From Thermasporomyces sp040195635 (GTDB taxonomy: Bacteria; Actinomycetota; Actinomycetes; Propionibacteriales; Actinopolymorphaceae), in contig NZ_JBEFTX010000015.1 of the NCBI RefSeq assembly GCF_040195635.1, forward strand, positions 124,001 to 188,000: DNA of 64,000 nt, given 5' to 3'. Positions 42,855 to 52,826 of the stretch are shown piece after piece. The notes under the pieces are model-generated. The model saw nothing but the letters and a program-made list of their open reading frames with translations. It was not told the origin of the DNA and ran no database searches. Every line of letters begins with the position of its first letter. Position 1 is the stretch's first letter. The translations under genes were made by a program, and so were the position numbers.

Positions 42855-43681
42855 GGCCGTGGTCGGCGGTACGGGCGACGGCGCTCACGGCCCTTGCGGT
42901 GGTGATGCTCGCTCCGATGTACGTGCTGGTGGTCAACGCGTTCAAGCCACAGCAGGAGATTGCCGCTCGCCCGTTCTCTCCCGCGTTCGACCAGCTGACG
43001 CTCCGCTATCTGGAGCAGGCGTGGCACAACCCGGACTTCAGCATCGTGCGTGGTTATGCGGTGACCGTGTTCTTCGTGGTGTGCGTCAATGCGCTCTCGG
43101 TGCTGCTCGCCGGTCCGGTGTCGTACGTCATCGCCCGCGGCGGGTCGGTCCGGCACCACCTGCTGCTGGTGTTCTTCGTCGCGGGCACGTTCATCCCCAG
43201 CCAGGTGCTCGTCATCCCCGTCGTCTACGTCCTGAAGCTGCTGGGGCTCATGGGAACGGTGCGCGGCTTTGTGCTGTTCGAGACCACGCTCACCCTGCCG
43301 TTCTCGATCTTTCTCTACACCGCCTACATCCGGACCATCCCGGCCGACCTGGACGAGGCCGCCGCACTCGACGGGGCCGGCCGGCTGCGGACGTTCTGGC
43401 AGGTGATCTTCCCGCTGATGAGACCGGTCGTCGCCACGATGGTCATCCTCAACACGTTCTCGGTGTGGAACGACTTCGTCAACCCACAGGTGATCCTCGG
43501 ACCCGGCAGTGGGCTCTACACCATCACCACCGGGATCTACGCCGCGGTCGGGCAGTACACCACCGACTACACCGTCGTCTTTCCCACGCTCTTGTTGGCT
43601 ATTGCTCCCATCCTGCTCTTCTTCGTCGTCATGCAGCGCTCCATCGTCGGCGGCCTGACGGCCGGTGCAACGAAAGGTTGA
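42851..43681 (+). CDS. Sugar ABC transporter permease (MalG/UgpE type)
   Basis: 276 residues, six membrane helices, LAPMYVLVVNAFKPQQEI near the N-terminus and EAAALDGAGRLRTFWQVIFP as the EAA loop. Overlaps the first permease by 4 bases (ATGA). Downstream of it is the GH95 enzyme, 5 bases away. Confidence 0.87.
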   Translation: MRPWSAVRATALTALAVVMLAPMYVLVVNAFKPQQEIAARPFSPAFDQLTLRYLEQAWHNPDFSIVRGYAVTVFFVVCVNALSVLLAGPVSYVIARGGSVRHHLLLVFFVAGTFIPSQVLVIPVVYVLKLLGLMGTVRGFVLFETTLTLPFSIFLYTAYIRTIPADLDEAAALDGAGRLRTFWQVIFPLMRPVVATMVILNTFSVWNDFVNPQVILGPGSGLYTITTGIYAAVGQYTTDYTVVFPTLLLAIAPILLFFVVMQRSIVGGLTAGATKG

Positions 43682-43686
43682 CAGCC

Positions 43687-46116
43687 ATGGCAGAGACCCA
43701 CATGTCCCGTCGCGGAGTCCTCAAGGCGAGCGCCGCTGTCGCCGCCGGATCGCTCGGAGTGGTTCCACTCCGGATGCCTGGTGCTGAGGCGGCGACGCCA
43801 CCAGAAGATCCCAATCCGATGAAACTGTGGTACCAGAGGCCGGCTGAGGAGTGGCTCCAGGCCCTGCCGGTCGGCAACGGCCGGATCGGCGCCATGGTGT
43901 TCGGTGGCGTCCCTGTCGAACGCCTCCAGCTGAACGAGGACACGGTCTGGGCCGGCGGCCCGCACGACTACGCCGATCCCGGTGGCCTGGAGGTGATCGA
44001 CGACATTCGCCGGCTGATCTTCGAGGAGAAGTGGAAGGAGGCCCAGGACCTCGCCCAGGCCCGTTTCATGGGGACGCCCACCGAACAACAGTCGTACCAA
44101 CCGGTGGGCGACCTGTCGTTGACGTTCCCAGATCCGGGCACGCCCACCGACTACTATCGCGAGCTCGACCTCACCGATGCCGTGACACGCGTGACGTACG
44201 TCAGTGCCGGCGTACGCCGCACCCGCGAGATGTTCGCCAGCCACCCCGACCAGGTGATCGTGCTGCGTCTGGGAGCGGACCAGCCTGGAGCGGTGTCGTT
44301 CTCCGCGACGTTCACCACCCCTCAGAAGTCGTCGCTCGTCGACGTCGACGAACGCACCATCGCCCTGGACGGCGTGACCGGCGACGCCGAGGGCATCAGT
44401 GGCGCCGTGCGGTTCCGGGCACTGGTACGCGCCCTCCCTGAGGGCGGCCGGGTCAGTGTCGCGAACGGTGAGCTCACGGTCGACGGCGCGGACGCGGTGA
44501 CACTGCTCATCTCGATGGGCAGCAGCTACCGCACCTACCTCGACGTCAGTGCAGACGAGAAGGCGCGGGCGGCCGAACCCCTCGAAGCCGCGAGCGCCAA
44601 GGCGTACGGCCTGCTCCGCAGCGCCCATGTCGCCGACTACCGCCGGCTGTTCGGCCGGACCCACATCGACCTTGGCACCTCGGACTCGATCAACCTGCCC
44701 ACCGACGAACGCCTCGAGCTGGTCAAGAACGGCAACGATCCGCAGTTTTCCGCGCTCTATTTCCAGTTCGGTCGCTACCTGCTGATCTCGTCGTCGCGCA
44801 CGCCAGGGCAGGCCGCCAACCTGCAAGGGCTGTGGAACCAGGACATGCTCGCGCCCTGGCAGTCGAAGTACACGCTCAACATCAACTGCGAGATGAACTA
44901 CTGGCCGGCGGGACCCGCCAACCTGCTCGAATGCTACGAGCCACTCTTCGACATGATCCACGAGGTCGCGGAGTCGGGCGCCCGCACCGCGCGGTCGATG
45001 TACGGCACACCAGGCTGGGTCGTCCACCACAACACCGACGCCTGGCGCGGCACGGCACCCGTCGACCACGCGTTCTACGGAATCTGGCCCACCGGCGGAG
45101 CCTGGCTGTCGCTGAGCTTCTGGGACCACTACCTCTACACCGGCGACCTCGCCGCGCTGCGTCGGCACTACCCCGTGATGCGTGGCGCCGTGGAGTACTT
45201 CCAGCACAACCTGCGAGAGGACCCCAAGCACGGCGTCCTGGTCACCACACCGACGCACTCGCCCGAGATCGCCCACAGCGAGATCGACGACGATGGCGTG
45301 AGCATCTGCGCCGGCACGACCATGGACAACCAGCTCCTGCGGGATCTGTTCGAGGCATTCTCGGAGGCGTCGGCGATCGTCGGTGAGGACGCCGAACTCG
45401 CCGCGTGGGCCCGGCTGGCGAGATCTCGGCTCGCTCCACACCAGATCGGCTCCATGGGCCAGCTTCAGGAATGGCTGGAGGAGTTCCCGGAAGGGGACAC
45501 GAGCAACAGTCGCCACACCTCCCACCTCTACGGCGTCTTTCCCAGCGAGCAGATCACGCCGCGGCGGACGCCGGAGCTGGCTCAGGCTGTGCGCAGGACG
45601 CTGGAACTCCGCGGCCCCACCAACAAAGGTTGGTCGGTGGCGTGGCGGATGAACATCTGGGCCCGGCTGCTGGATTCGGCACAGGCGTACGAACACCTGC
45701 GGATCCTCCTGCAACCCGGCCGTACCGCACCCAACCTGTTCGATCTCCACGGCTATCCGATCTTCCAGATCGACGGGAACTTCGGTGGCGTCCGCGGGAT
45801 CATCGAGATGCTGATGCAGAGCCACTCCGGGGAGATCGCCCTGCTTCCGGCGCTGCCCGCGGCGGAATGGCCGGACGGCAACGTTCGCGGGCTAAGGGCG
45901 CAGGACGGCTTCGAGGTCGACGTCTCGTGGCGCGACGGCTCCCTCCACCAGGGGCGGGTGGTCTCCCTGCTCGGCCGGCAGGCGACCGTACGGACTTCTC
46001 ATCCCGTCGACGTTGTCGCGGCAGGCCAGCAGGTCGAGGTGGAGCGACCGGAGCCAGGCGTCGCCGTCTTCGAGACGCGGATCGGCCAGACGTACCTGCT
46101 CATCCCCCAGGTCTGA
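43687..46116 (+). CDS. GH95 alpha-L-fucosidase/alpha-L-galactosidase
   Basis: 809 residues with an N-terminal twin-arginine signal (MSRRGVLKASAAVAAG). N-terminal beta domain (PVGNGRIGAMVFGG, LNEDTVWAGGPHDYADP), then an alpha/alpha barrel with NINCEMNYWPAGPANL, THSPEIAHSE (candidate general acid Glu) and IDGNFGGVRGIIEML (the Asp after Ile and before GNFGG). GH95 enzymes remove alpha-1,2-L-fucose or L-galactose; both occur in pectin side chains (RG-II) and xyloglucan. RBS weak (gaaagg). Placement directly behind a sugar transporter suggests the products are imported. Confidence 0.88.
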   Translation: MAETHMSRRGVLKASAAVAAGSLGVVPLRMPGAEAATPPEDPNPMKLWYQRPAEEWLQALPVGNGRIGAMVFGGVPVERLQLNEDTVWAGGPHDYADPGGLEVIDDIRRLIFEEKWKEAQDLAQARFMGTPTEQQSYQPVGDLSLTFPDPGTPTDYYRELDLTDAVTRVTYVSAGVRRTREMFASHPDQVIVLRLGADQPGAVSFSATFTTPQKSSLVDVDERTIALDGVTGDAEGISGAVRFRALVRALPEGGRVSVANGELTVDGADAVTLLISMGSSYRTYLDVSADEKARAAEPLEAASAKAYGLLRSAHVADYRRLFGRTHIDLGTSDSINLPTDERLELVKNGNDPQFSALYFQFGRYLLISSSRTPGQAANLQGLWNQDMLAPWQSKYTLNINCEMNYWPAGPANLLECYEPLFDMIHEVAESGARTARSMYGTPGWVVHHNTDAWRGTAPVDHAFYGIWPTGGAWLSLSFWDHYLYTGDLAALRRHYPVMRGAVEYFQHNLREDPKHGVLVTTPTHSPEIAHSEIDDDGVSICAGTTMDNQLLRDLFEAFSEASAIVGEDAELAAWARLARSRLAPHQIGSMGQLQEWLEEFPEGDTSNSRHTSHLYGVFPSEQITPRRTPELAQAVRRTLELRGPTNKGWSVAWRMNIWARLLDSAQAYEHLRILLQPGRTAPNLFDLHGYPIFQIDGNFGGVRGIIEMLMQSHSGEIALLPALPAAEWPDGNVRGLRAQDGFEVDVSWRDGSLHQGRVVSLLGRQATVRTSHPVDVVAAGQQVEVERPEPGVAVFETRIGQTYLLIPQV

Positions 46117-46131
46117 AAGGAGCACGAATCC

Positions 46132-48024
46132 ATGTTCGGCAGACCACGTCGACGGCTCGCGGACCTGACCACGAGGCGGAGGGCCTGGCTGACCGGCGTC
46201 ACCGCGCTCGTGCTCGTGTCCGCCGCGCTCGGGGCCACCACCGCCGCCGGCGCGGACGACGACCGCTGTCAGGCTCGTGAGTACTTCGTCTCACCTGACG
46301 GCAGCGACCACAAGGGACCCGGTGACGAGAGTCGGCCCTGGCGCACTGTCCAGCACGCGCGAGACTACATCCGGGGGCAGCGGGACACCGATGCGATGGG
46401 ATGCGACATCGTCGTCAATATCCGGGCTGGCGACTACATCGTCGACGAGACCATCACCTTCACCGAGGCCGACTCCGGAAGCAACGGCCACTCCGTCGTC
46501 TACCGCAGCTATGACGGGCCCGGTCAGGCCCGGTTCCTGGGCGCGCGACCAGTCACCGGGTGGGAACCGTACGACGGGCAGATCTACCGGGCGCGAGTCG
46601 ACCGTGGCGAACCCTTCCACACCCTCTACGAGGGCGGCCGCCGCGCGACGACCGCACGCGAACCGAACCGCCGGTCCGACGAGGAATGGGCGCCCTACTT
46701 CGTCTCCGGGCCAGCCCGCCCCGACCGGACCGGAACCCAGTCGCAGCTCTGGTTCAACACCGGTGAGTGGGACCAGAGCTGGGACCTCTCCCAGGCGCAG
46801 GTCGTCATCTGGTCGGGCGGCCGCTGGGCGTGGTTCACCGACACCGTGCCGATCCAGAGCGTCAACTGGGGGCGGAACCAGGTCCACCTCGACTACTGGA
46901 CTCGATACCACACCTCGAACGATGAACGCGGCTCCCGTTACTTCCTCCAGAACTCCCTGGACCTGCTCGACCAACCCGGCGAGTACCACTACGACCACGA
47001 CGACGGCATGCTCTATTACTGGCCGCGCAGCGGGTCGATCGATGACGCCACTGTCTGGGCACCCACGGTCAGGACGATTCTCGACATCGCCGGCAGCTCG
47101 CCGACGGCTCGCGTCCACGATCTTCGTTTCCAAGGGCTCGCCCTGGCCTACACCGATTTCGTCGACTGGTACCGCTACGGATGGATCAGCAAGGGCGACT
47201 CGGGCGAGCGTCGCGCCTATCCCATCTACGACCGGCAGGTCGAGTTGCCGCGGAACCGGTTCGGTGCGGTCACGCTGACGAACACGCGACACATCGACCT
47301 CCGCGACCTGCACATCGCCAACACCGGGTTCACCGCGGTGTTCCTGCTGTTCGCCAACGACCACGTGACCGTCTCGGGCAGCCTGCTCGAGTACCTCGGC
47401 GGCGACGGGATCAAGGTCGAGGGTCCCTACCCCGGCGACGGTGACCTCGCGCACGACAATGTCTTCACCAACAACTACATCCACCATGTGGGCGAGCTCG
47501 TGCCCGGTGACGCCTCGGGCGTGGAGATCCAGAACAGCGGGTCGAACGAGGTCAGTCACAGCGTCATCGAGCACAGCGCGCGGTACGCCGTGAGCCTGCG
47601 CACCCGCCCCGAGATTCCCAACGAGGACAACTACGCCAGCGGCAACGCGTTGGAGTATCTCCGTATCGCCCATGTGGGCAAGGACAGCGGCGACACCGGC
47701 GCGATCTACGCCTACGCGGTCCACAACGAGGAGCCACACCTTCCACCCACGAGCGTGCTGAACCAGATCACGATCGACGACGTCCACGCGGATCCATCGA
47801 TGGAGGACGGCCCGCCGCACGGGGTGCACATGGACTTCGGCGGTTGCGGGTTCCGGTTCTCCAACATCGAGGTGAGCAACGTCCAGGGAGACGCCTACCA
47901 CAACGGCAAAGGCTGCAATGTCAAGGAGAACGTCAGCTGGGAAGCCGACTTCGACGCCAGCCGGATGCAGTACGACCAGATCGGCGTCACCGACGACTTC
48001 CCATACCCGACACCGAACCCGTGA
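46132..48024 (+). CDS. Secreted right-handed parallel beta-helix protein (pectate-lyase-like)
   Basis: 630 residues. N-terminal export signal (FGRPRRRLADLTTRRRAWLT then hydrophobic) with Ala-rich cleavage region. Beta-helix features: DIVVNIRAGDYIVDETITF, SVVYRSYDGPGQARF, ending in tandem short repeats (HIDLRDLHIANTGFTAVFLL, GDGIKVEGPYPGDGDLAH, ITIDDVHADPS). It likely binds and cleaves polygalacturonate or a related backbone, but the catalytic Ca2+/Arg or Lys residues cannot be assigned with certainty. Intact paralogue of 38686-40562. Gap to GH95 is 15 bases. Confidence 0.8.
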   Translation: MFGRPRRRLADLTTRRRAWLTGVTALVLVSAALGATTAAGADDDRCQAREYFVSPDGSDHKGPGDESRPWRTVQHARDYIRGQRDTDAMGCDIVVNIRAGDYIVDETITFTEADSGSNGHSVVYRSYDGPGQARFLGARPVTGWEPYDGQIYRARVDRGEPFHTLYEGGRRATTAREPNRRSDEEWAPYFVSGPARPDRTGTQSQLWFNTGEWDQSWDLSQAQVVIWSGGRWAWFTDTVPIQSVNWGRNQVHLDYWTRYHTSNDERGSRYFLQNSLDLLDQPGEYHYDHDDGMLYYWPRSGSIDDATVWAPTVRTILDIAGSSPTARVHDLRFQGLALAYTDFVDWYRYGWISKGDSGERRAYPIYDRQVELPRNRFGAVTLTNTRHIDLRDLHIANTGFTAVFLLFANDHVTVSGSLLEYLGGDGIKVEGPYPGDGDLAHDNVFTNNYIHHVGELVPGDASGVEIQNSGSNEVSHSVIEHSARYAVSLRTRPEIPNEDNYASGNALEYLRIAHVGKDSGDTGAIYAYAVHNEEPHLPPTSVLNQITIDDVHADPSMEDGPPHGVHMDFGGCGFRFSNIEVSNVQGDAYHNGKGCNVKENVSWEADFDASRMQYDQIGVTDDFPYPTPNP

Positions 48025-48045
48025 TGCGAAGGCGGTGGTAAGGCG

Positions 48046-49487
48046 ATGACTCGATACTGGACCCGACGACATCTGCTAAGAGCCGGTGGCAGGGCGATGG
48101 GTGGCGCCTCCGTCGCGTACGCCCTGGGCGGTACCGGTGCCGCCCATGCGGCTGTGCCTGTTACTGGGAGCACCGCCGAACCCTCGGGGGGCACTCCGGA
48201 CGGCTGGGGGAAGGTGGGTGAGATCCTGGCGCGGGTCAGGCCGCCCACCTTCCCCGACCGGGATTTCTCGATCGCTTCCTACGGCGCCGTCGGGGACGGG
48301 CAGACCGACTGCACCGCCTCGTTCGCGGCGGCCATCGACGCCTGCGCGGGTTCCGGTGGCGGCCGCGTGCTCGTTCCAGCGGGTACGTACGCGACGGGCC
48401 CGATCCATCTGCGGAGCAAGGTCAACCTGCATGTGAGCGCCGGCGCGACGATCAGCTTCAGCCGCGACCGGGACCGGTACCTGCCGGTCGTCTACTCGAG
48501 GTACGAAGGCGTCGAGCTGATGAACCGGTCGGCGCCGATCTACGCGTACCGGCAGCGGAACATCGCCCTGACCGGCGAGGGAGTGATCGACGGTCGGGCC
48601 GACGCGCAGAACTGGTGGAACCTCGCGGGCTCCGGAGGCGAAGCGCCGGACAAGGCCCTGCTCAACCAGATGGCCGAGGACGGCGTGCCGGTTCAGGAGC
48701 GGGTCTTCGGCGAGGGGCACAGCCTGCGGGTCAATCTCGTCCAGCTCTACGAGTGCGAGAACGTCCTCGTGGACGGGGTGACGGTGATGAACTCGCCGAT
48801 GTGGCACATCCACCCGGTGCTGTGCGAGAACGTCCTGATCCAGAACGTCACCGTGCGGACGCCGGACGGTCCCAACACGTTCTCGACGGCATCGATCCCG
48901 AGTCCTGCCGGTACGTGATCATTCGAGACTGCCTGATCATTGCCGGCGACGACGACATCGCGTTCAAGGCGGGCAAGGATGCCGACGGACGTAGGGTCGA
49001 CGCCCCCTGCGAGTACTGCCTGGTCGAAGACTGCGTGATGGAGGACGGCAACGGGGGCGTCACGGTGGGCAGCGAGACCACCGGCGGCGTGCGGTATATC
49101 TTCGCCCGGAACTGCCGGATGAGCAGCCCCAACCTCGGGCGGCCGATCCGGGTCAAGACGAACCCCAACCGCGGTGGTCGCGTCGAGCAGCTGTACTTCA
49201 GGAACTTCACGGTCGGTGAGGCCGACGACAGCGCCGTCGAGGTCGCGCTCGACTACGCCAACGTCACCGAAGGTTCCTACTACCCCACGGTCAGAGACAT
49301 CGAGATCGACAACGTGATGGTCCAGTCCGCCGAACGCGCGTTGTACCTGATCGGCAACGTCGGCAACCCGATCCGCGACGTACGCCTCAGCAACTGCGAG
49401 TTCATCGCTATGGCCGAACCCGACATCATCCGGCACGTCGAGGGTCTCAAGCTGAAGAACGTCACCAACGGCGGCGTGCCGTATTAG
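48046..49487 (+). pseudogene. GH28 polygalacturonase, broken by a 5-base insertion
   Basis: N-terminal Tat-type signal (TRRHLLRAGGRAMGGASVAY), then GH28 sequence (YGAVGDGQTDCTASFAAAID, GRVLVPAGTYATGPIHLRS). The frame is lost at 48879-48883: deleting the bases GTTCT restores PNTDGIDPES and a continuous frame to 49487. The remaining active-site parts are GDDDIAFK and RVKTN. The usual catalytic His motif GHG reads GNG (DGNGGVTVGSE), so even the repaired protein would lack a normal GH28 centre. Paralogue of 51024-52826. Confidence 0.75.
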
Positions 49488-49503
49488 GCAAGAGGGGGTT
49501 CGG

Positions 49504-51012
49504 ATGGGCATGGTCGCGGGATTCACGGCGGTGATCGTTCTGGTCGGGTCTGTGCTCGCCTTACCCGGCACGTCGTCGGCTCCTGAGCCGGCCATGGTGA
49601 GCGTCGCACCGCACGGGTTGGCCCAGCCGGCGTGCGCGGACACATCGTTGCGGATGACGTTTCCCGAGCCGGTCCAGCTCGGGTCCGGCGGCCGACTGAC
49701 GGTGCATCGAGCCGACGGCACCGTCGCAGATGTGGTCGATCTCGCCGACCCGGCGAGCCGGCAACGAACCATCGGCGGAGCGCGCTCTGACTTCGGCCAA
49801 CTCCATCTGTGGAACTACGAACCCGTGGTGGTGGAGGGCCGCACGGTGTCGGTCTACCTGCACGCCCGACTGGACGCCGGCCAGCTCTACTACGTCACGG
49901 TGGACGACGGTTTCGTCGCGGGCTTTCCCGGCATCCACAGCCGTACCGCGTGGCAGTTCCGCACCAAGCATGACCCGCCGGCGGGGTCGACCACGCTCAC
50001 GGTCGACGCCACGGGTGGCGCCGACTTCTGCACCGTGCAGGGAGCCATCGACTTCGTACCGGAGGGCAACGACCGGCCGGTCCGCATCGACGTGGCTGAG
50101 GGCACCTACCGTGAGATCGTCTACGTGCCGCAGACCAAACCACACCTTCGCATCGTCGGCGCGAACCGGGACCGGACGGTCATCGCCTACCCGAACAACA
50201 ACGTCCTCAACGGTGACATCGCCATGGCATCGGTGCCGCCGGAGCAGAGCTACTGCCCTCGTCGGGTGCTCCCCATTCCCGACCGGTTCAACTGCTGGCG
50301 TGCGGCTGTTGGCGTGGATGCCGACGACTTTCTCATGCAGGACATCACGGTGCACAACCTCACGCCGAAGGGCGGATCCCAGGCCGAGGCGTTCCGGGGA
50401 AACGGTGAGCGGATCGTCCTCAGCGGCGTGCGCCTGCTCAGCTTCCAGGACACGCTCCGCCTGCAGGGCAAGGCGTACGTCACGAACAGCTACATCGAGG
50501 GCGACGTGGACTTCATCTGGGGGACCGGCGGGGTGTTCCTGGAGAAGTCCGAGCTGAAGGCGATGAGCCCCGGCTACTACGTGCAGTCCCGGAACCTCGA
50601 CGGCCAGCCAGGCTATGTCTTCGCCGATGTCAGGCTCACCCGCGCGCCGGACGTGCCCGACGAGAGCCTCTACCTCGCCCGCGCCGAGCTGGCCCGATTC
50701 CCCACCAGCCAGGTCGTCTTCATCGACGCGGCGATGGACAGCCACGTGCGGGCCGTGGGCTGGCAGGTCTTCCAGCCCGGCGACTGCGGTGCGGCCACAC
50801 AGGTACGCCTGTGGGAGTACGGCAGCACCGACCTCTCGGGCGATCCGGTCGACACCAGCCAGCGGCTCGCCTGCTCCCGCCAGCTCACCGACGACGAGGC
50901 CGCCGCGCTACGAGATCCGTCAACCGTGCTTGGCGGTTGGGATCCGCGGGCCGACCTCCGTGCCGACAGCAGCACCGACGTGGTTCCAGCCCGCCAGGAA
51001 CGCGGGCAGTGA
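49504..51012 (+). CDS. CE8 pectin methylesterase with N-terminal Ig-like domain
   Basis: 502 residues. Signal peptide (TAVIVLVGSVLALPG). Residues about 50-170 form an Ig-like module (LRMTFPEPVQLGSGGRLTVH). Residues about 185-450 are the CE8 beta-helix: GGADFCTVQGAIDFVP, VPQTKPHLRIVGANRDRTVI, catalytic Asp in SFQDTLRLQG, and Asp plus nearby Arg region in GDVDFIWGTG. Removes methyl esters from homogalacturonan so that lyases and GH28 can act. Four genes of this set are adjacent. Confidence 0.88.
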   Translation: MGMVAGFTAVIVLVGSVLALPGTSSAPEPAMVSVAPHGLAQPACADTSLRMTFPEPVQLGSGGRLTVHRADGTVADVVDLADPASRQRTIGGARSDFGQLHLWNYEPVVVEGRTVSVYLHARLDAGQLYYVTVDDGFVAGFPGIHSRTAWQFRTKHDPPAGSTTLTVDATGGADFCTVQGAIDFVPEGNDRPVRIDVAEGTYREIVYVPQTKPHLRIVGANRDRTVIAYPNNNVLNGDIAMASVPPEQSYCPRRVLPIPDRFNCWRAAVGVDADDFLMQDITVHNLTPKGGSQAEAFRGNGERIVLSGVRLLSFQDTLRLQGKAYVTNSYIEGDVDFIWGTGGVFLEKSELKAMSPGYYVQSRNLDGQPGYVFADVRLTRAPDVPDESLYLARAELARFPTSQVVFIDAAMDSHVRAVGWQVFQPGDCGAATQVRLWEYGSTDLSGDPVDTSQRLACSRQLTDDEAAALRDPSTVLGGWDPRADLRADSSTDVVPARQERGQ

Positions 51013-51023
51013 AGGGGTGGACG

Positions 51024-52826
51024 ATGAGCGCGATCTCTGGAAAACGGCGGCGAACCTTGGCCGCGTTGGTCGCCGCACTCGCTGGCGTGGTTCTGCTGCC
51101 CGCGGCGGCCGGAGCGACGTCGCACGGCCCGTTCCCCGACCCGCTGGGCGATCCCACCGACACCAGCGAGGCGTGGAGCCAGGCGGATGAGATCCGGGCG
51201 CGTGTGCGGCCACCGACCTTTCCCGAGCTCGATGTCGATGTCACGGCCTTCGGTGCCGACCTCACCGGCCGGGAGAAGAGCACGGACGCGTTCCGGCTGG
51301 CGATCGCCGCCGCCCACACCGCCGGCGGTGGGCGGGTGGTCGTCCCGGCCGGTACGTATCTCACCGGCGCCATCCACCTGAGGAGCAACGTCAACCTCCA
51401 TCTGGAGGAGAGCTCAGTCGTCAGCTTCAGCACCGACAAGGCGGACTTCCTGCCCGTGGTGAAGACCCGGTTCGAAGGTGTCGAGCTCTACAACTACTCG
51501 CCGTTCAACTATGCCTACCAGGCCGAGAACATCGCGGTCACCGGAAGTGGCGTCCTCGACGGTCAGGCTGCCGCGGACAACTGGTGGGACTGGAAGAGGA
51601 CGCCCGCGCCCGGTGGCGGTGTGCTCGAGACCGCCGACCGGAATGCGTTGCTCCGAATGGGTGAGGAGGGTGTGCCCGTCGCGGAGCGGGTTTTTGGGGC
51701 TGGGCACTTCCTCCGGCCCAACTTCGTGCAGTTCTACGAGAGTAGGAACATTCTCCTGCAGGGGGTGACGCTCAACAACTCGCCGATGTGGCTGGTGCAT
51801 CCGGTACGTTCTGAGAACGTCACGGTCGACGGCGTGACTCTGGAGAGCCTCGGACCCAACAACGACGGCGTGAACCCGGAGAGCAGCCGCGATGTGGTGA
51901 TCAAGAATACCCGCTTCAACACCGGTGACGACTGCATCGCGATCAAGTCCGGACGCAACGCCGAAGGCCGCCGGATCGGCATCCCGAGCGAGAACATCCT
52001 GATCGAGGACAACCTCATGCAGGCCGGCCACGGCGCGGTGGTCGCGGGCAGCGAGATGTCGGGCGGGGTTCGGAACGTCTTCGCCCAGAACAACGTGATG
52101 AACAGCCCGGACCTGGATCGCGTCGTGCGGGTCAAGACGAACTCCCTGCGCGGCGGCGTGGTGGAGAACATCTACGTCCGCGACAACGACGTCCCGCAGC
52201 AGCGCGGACAGGTCGTGTGGGTGGACTTCTTCTACGAGGAGGGCGACGCCGGCGACTTCACCCCCGTCGTACGCAACATCTATGTCGAGGATCTGCACAG
52301 CAGCGGCGGCACGCACGCGTTGTACCTGCGGGGATATGCGCGCTCCCCGGTCACCAACATCACCATCTCGGACTCCTCGTTCGACGGTGTGGCGACACCG
52401 ATGCTCCTCCAGAACGTGCAGGGGCTGCGGCTTTCCGGCGTGACCATCAACGGTTCGCGGGCGGACTCCGTGGTGTGCCAGGGCTCGGTCTGGCTGGGCG
52501 TCCCAGAGGTGCTGATCGACTCGGGCGTCGCGGACCGTCGGGTCGGCGAGTGGTGCCTGTCCGAGCAGTTCCAGGAGGAGTACGACTGGACCTCGGCCGG
52601 CGTGTTCGACGCGTACGTGGCGCGGGTCACCGCAGACCTGCACGATGCCGGACTGATCACTGATGCGGAACGCCAAGCTCTCCTGGAGGCCGCCAGACAA
52701 ACCGACATCGGCACTGGATGGAGGAACGAGGCACCATGCGTACAGACGCAATCGAGCTCTTCGTGTCACCGGCCGGCGCGGCGTACGCCGACGGGTCCGC
52801 GGGCTATCCCGTGCCCGACCTGGTGA
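51024..52826 (+). CDS. GH28 polygalacturonase-type glycoside hydrolase
   Basis: 600 residues. Export signal (SGKRRRTLAALVAALAGVVL). GH28 motifs in order: NNDGVNPES (Asp), GDDCIAIKSG (Asp-Asp), AGHGAVVAGSE (His), RVKTNS (Lys). These are the catalytic residues of polygalacturonases and rhamnogalacturonases. ATG at 51024 has RBS aaggggtggacg, 11 bases after the CE8 stop. The last ~30 residues (APCVQTQSSSSCHRPARR...) look non-homologous and overlap the next gene by 91 bases, which suggests the stop was lost by a mutation near 52735. Confidence 0.85.
   Translation: MSAISGKRRRTLAALVAALAGVVLLPAAAGATSHGPFPDPLGDPTDTSEAWSQADEIRARVRPPTFPELDVDVTAFGADLTGREKSTDAFRLAIAAAHTAGGGRVVVPAGTYLTGAIHLRSNVNLHLEESSVVSFSTDKADFLPVVKTRFEGVELYNYSPFNYAYQAENIAVTGSGVLDGQAAADNWWDWKRTPAPGGGVLETADRNALLRMGEEGVPVAERVFGAGHFLRPNFVQFYESRNILLQGVTLNNSPMWLVHPVRSENVTVDGVTLESLGPNNDGVNPESSRDVVIKNTRFNTGDDCIAIKSGRNAEGRRIGIPSENILIEDNLMQAGHGAVVAGSEMSGGVRNVFAQNNVMNSPDLDRVVRVKTNSLRGGVVENIYVRDNDVPQQRGQVVWVDFFYEEGDAGDFTPVVRNIYVEDLHSSGGTHALYLRGYARSPVTNITISDSSFDGVATPMLLQNVQGLRLSGVTINGSRADSVVCQGSVWLGVPEVLIDSGVADRRVGEWCLSEQFQEEYDWTSAGVFDAYVARVTADLHDAGLITDAERQALLEAARQTDIGTGWRNEAPCVQTQSSSSCHRPARRTPTGPRAIPCPTW

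Noticed and set aside
43567..45825. 752-codon minus-strand open frame opposite GH95
   Set aside because: Shadow of the GH95 gene; no start signal or family resemblance despite its length.
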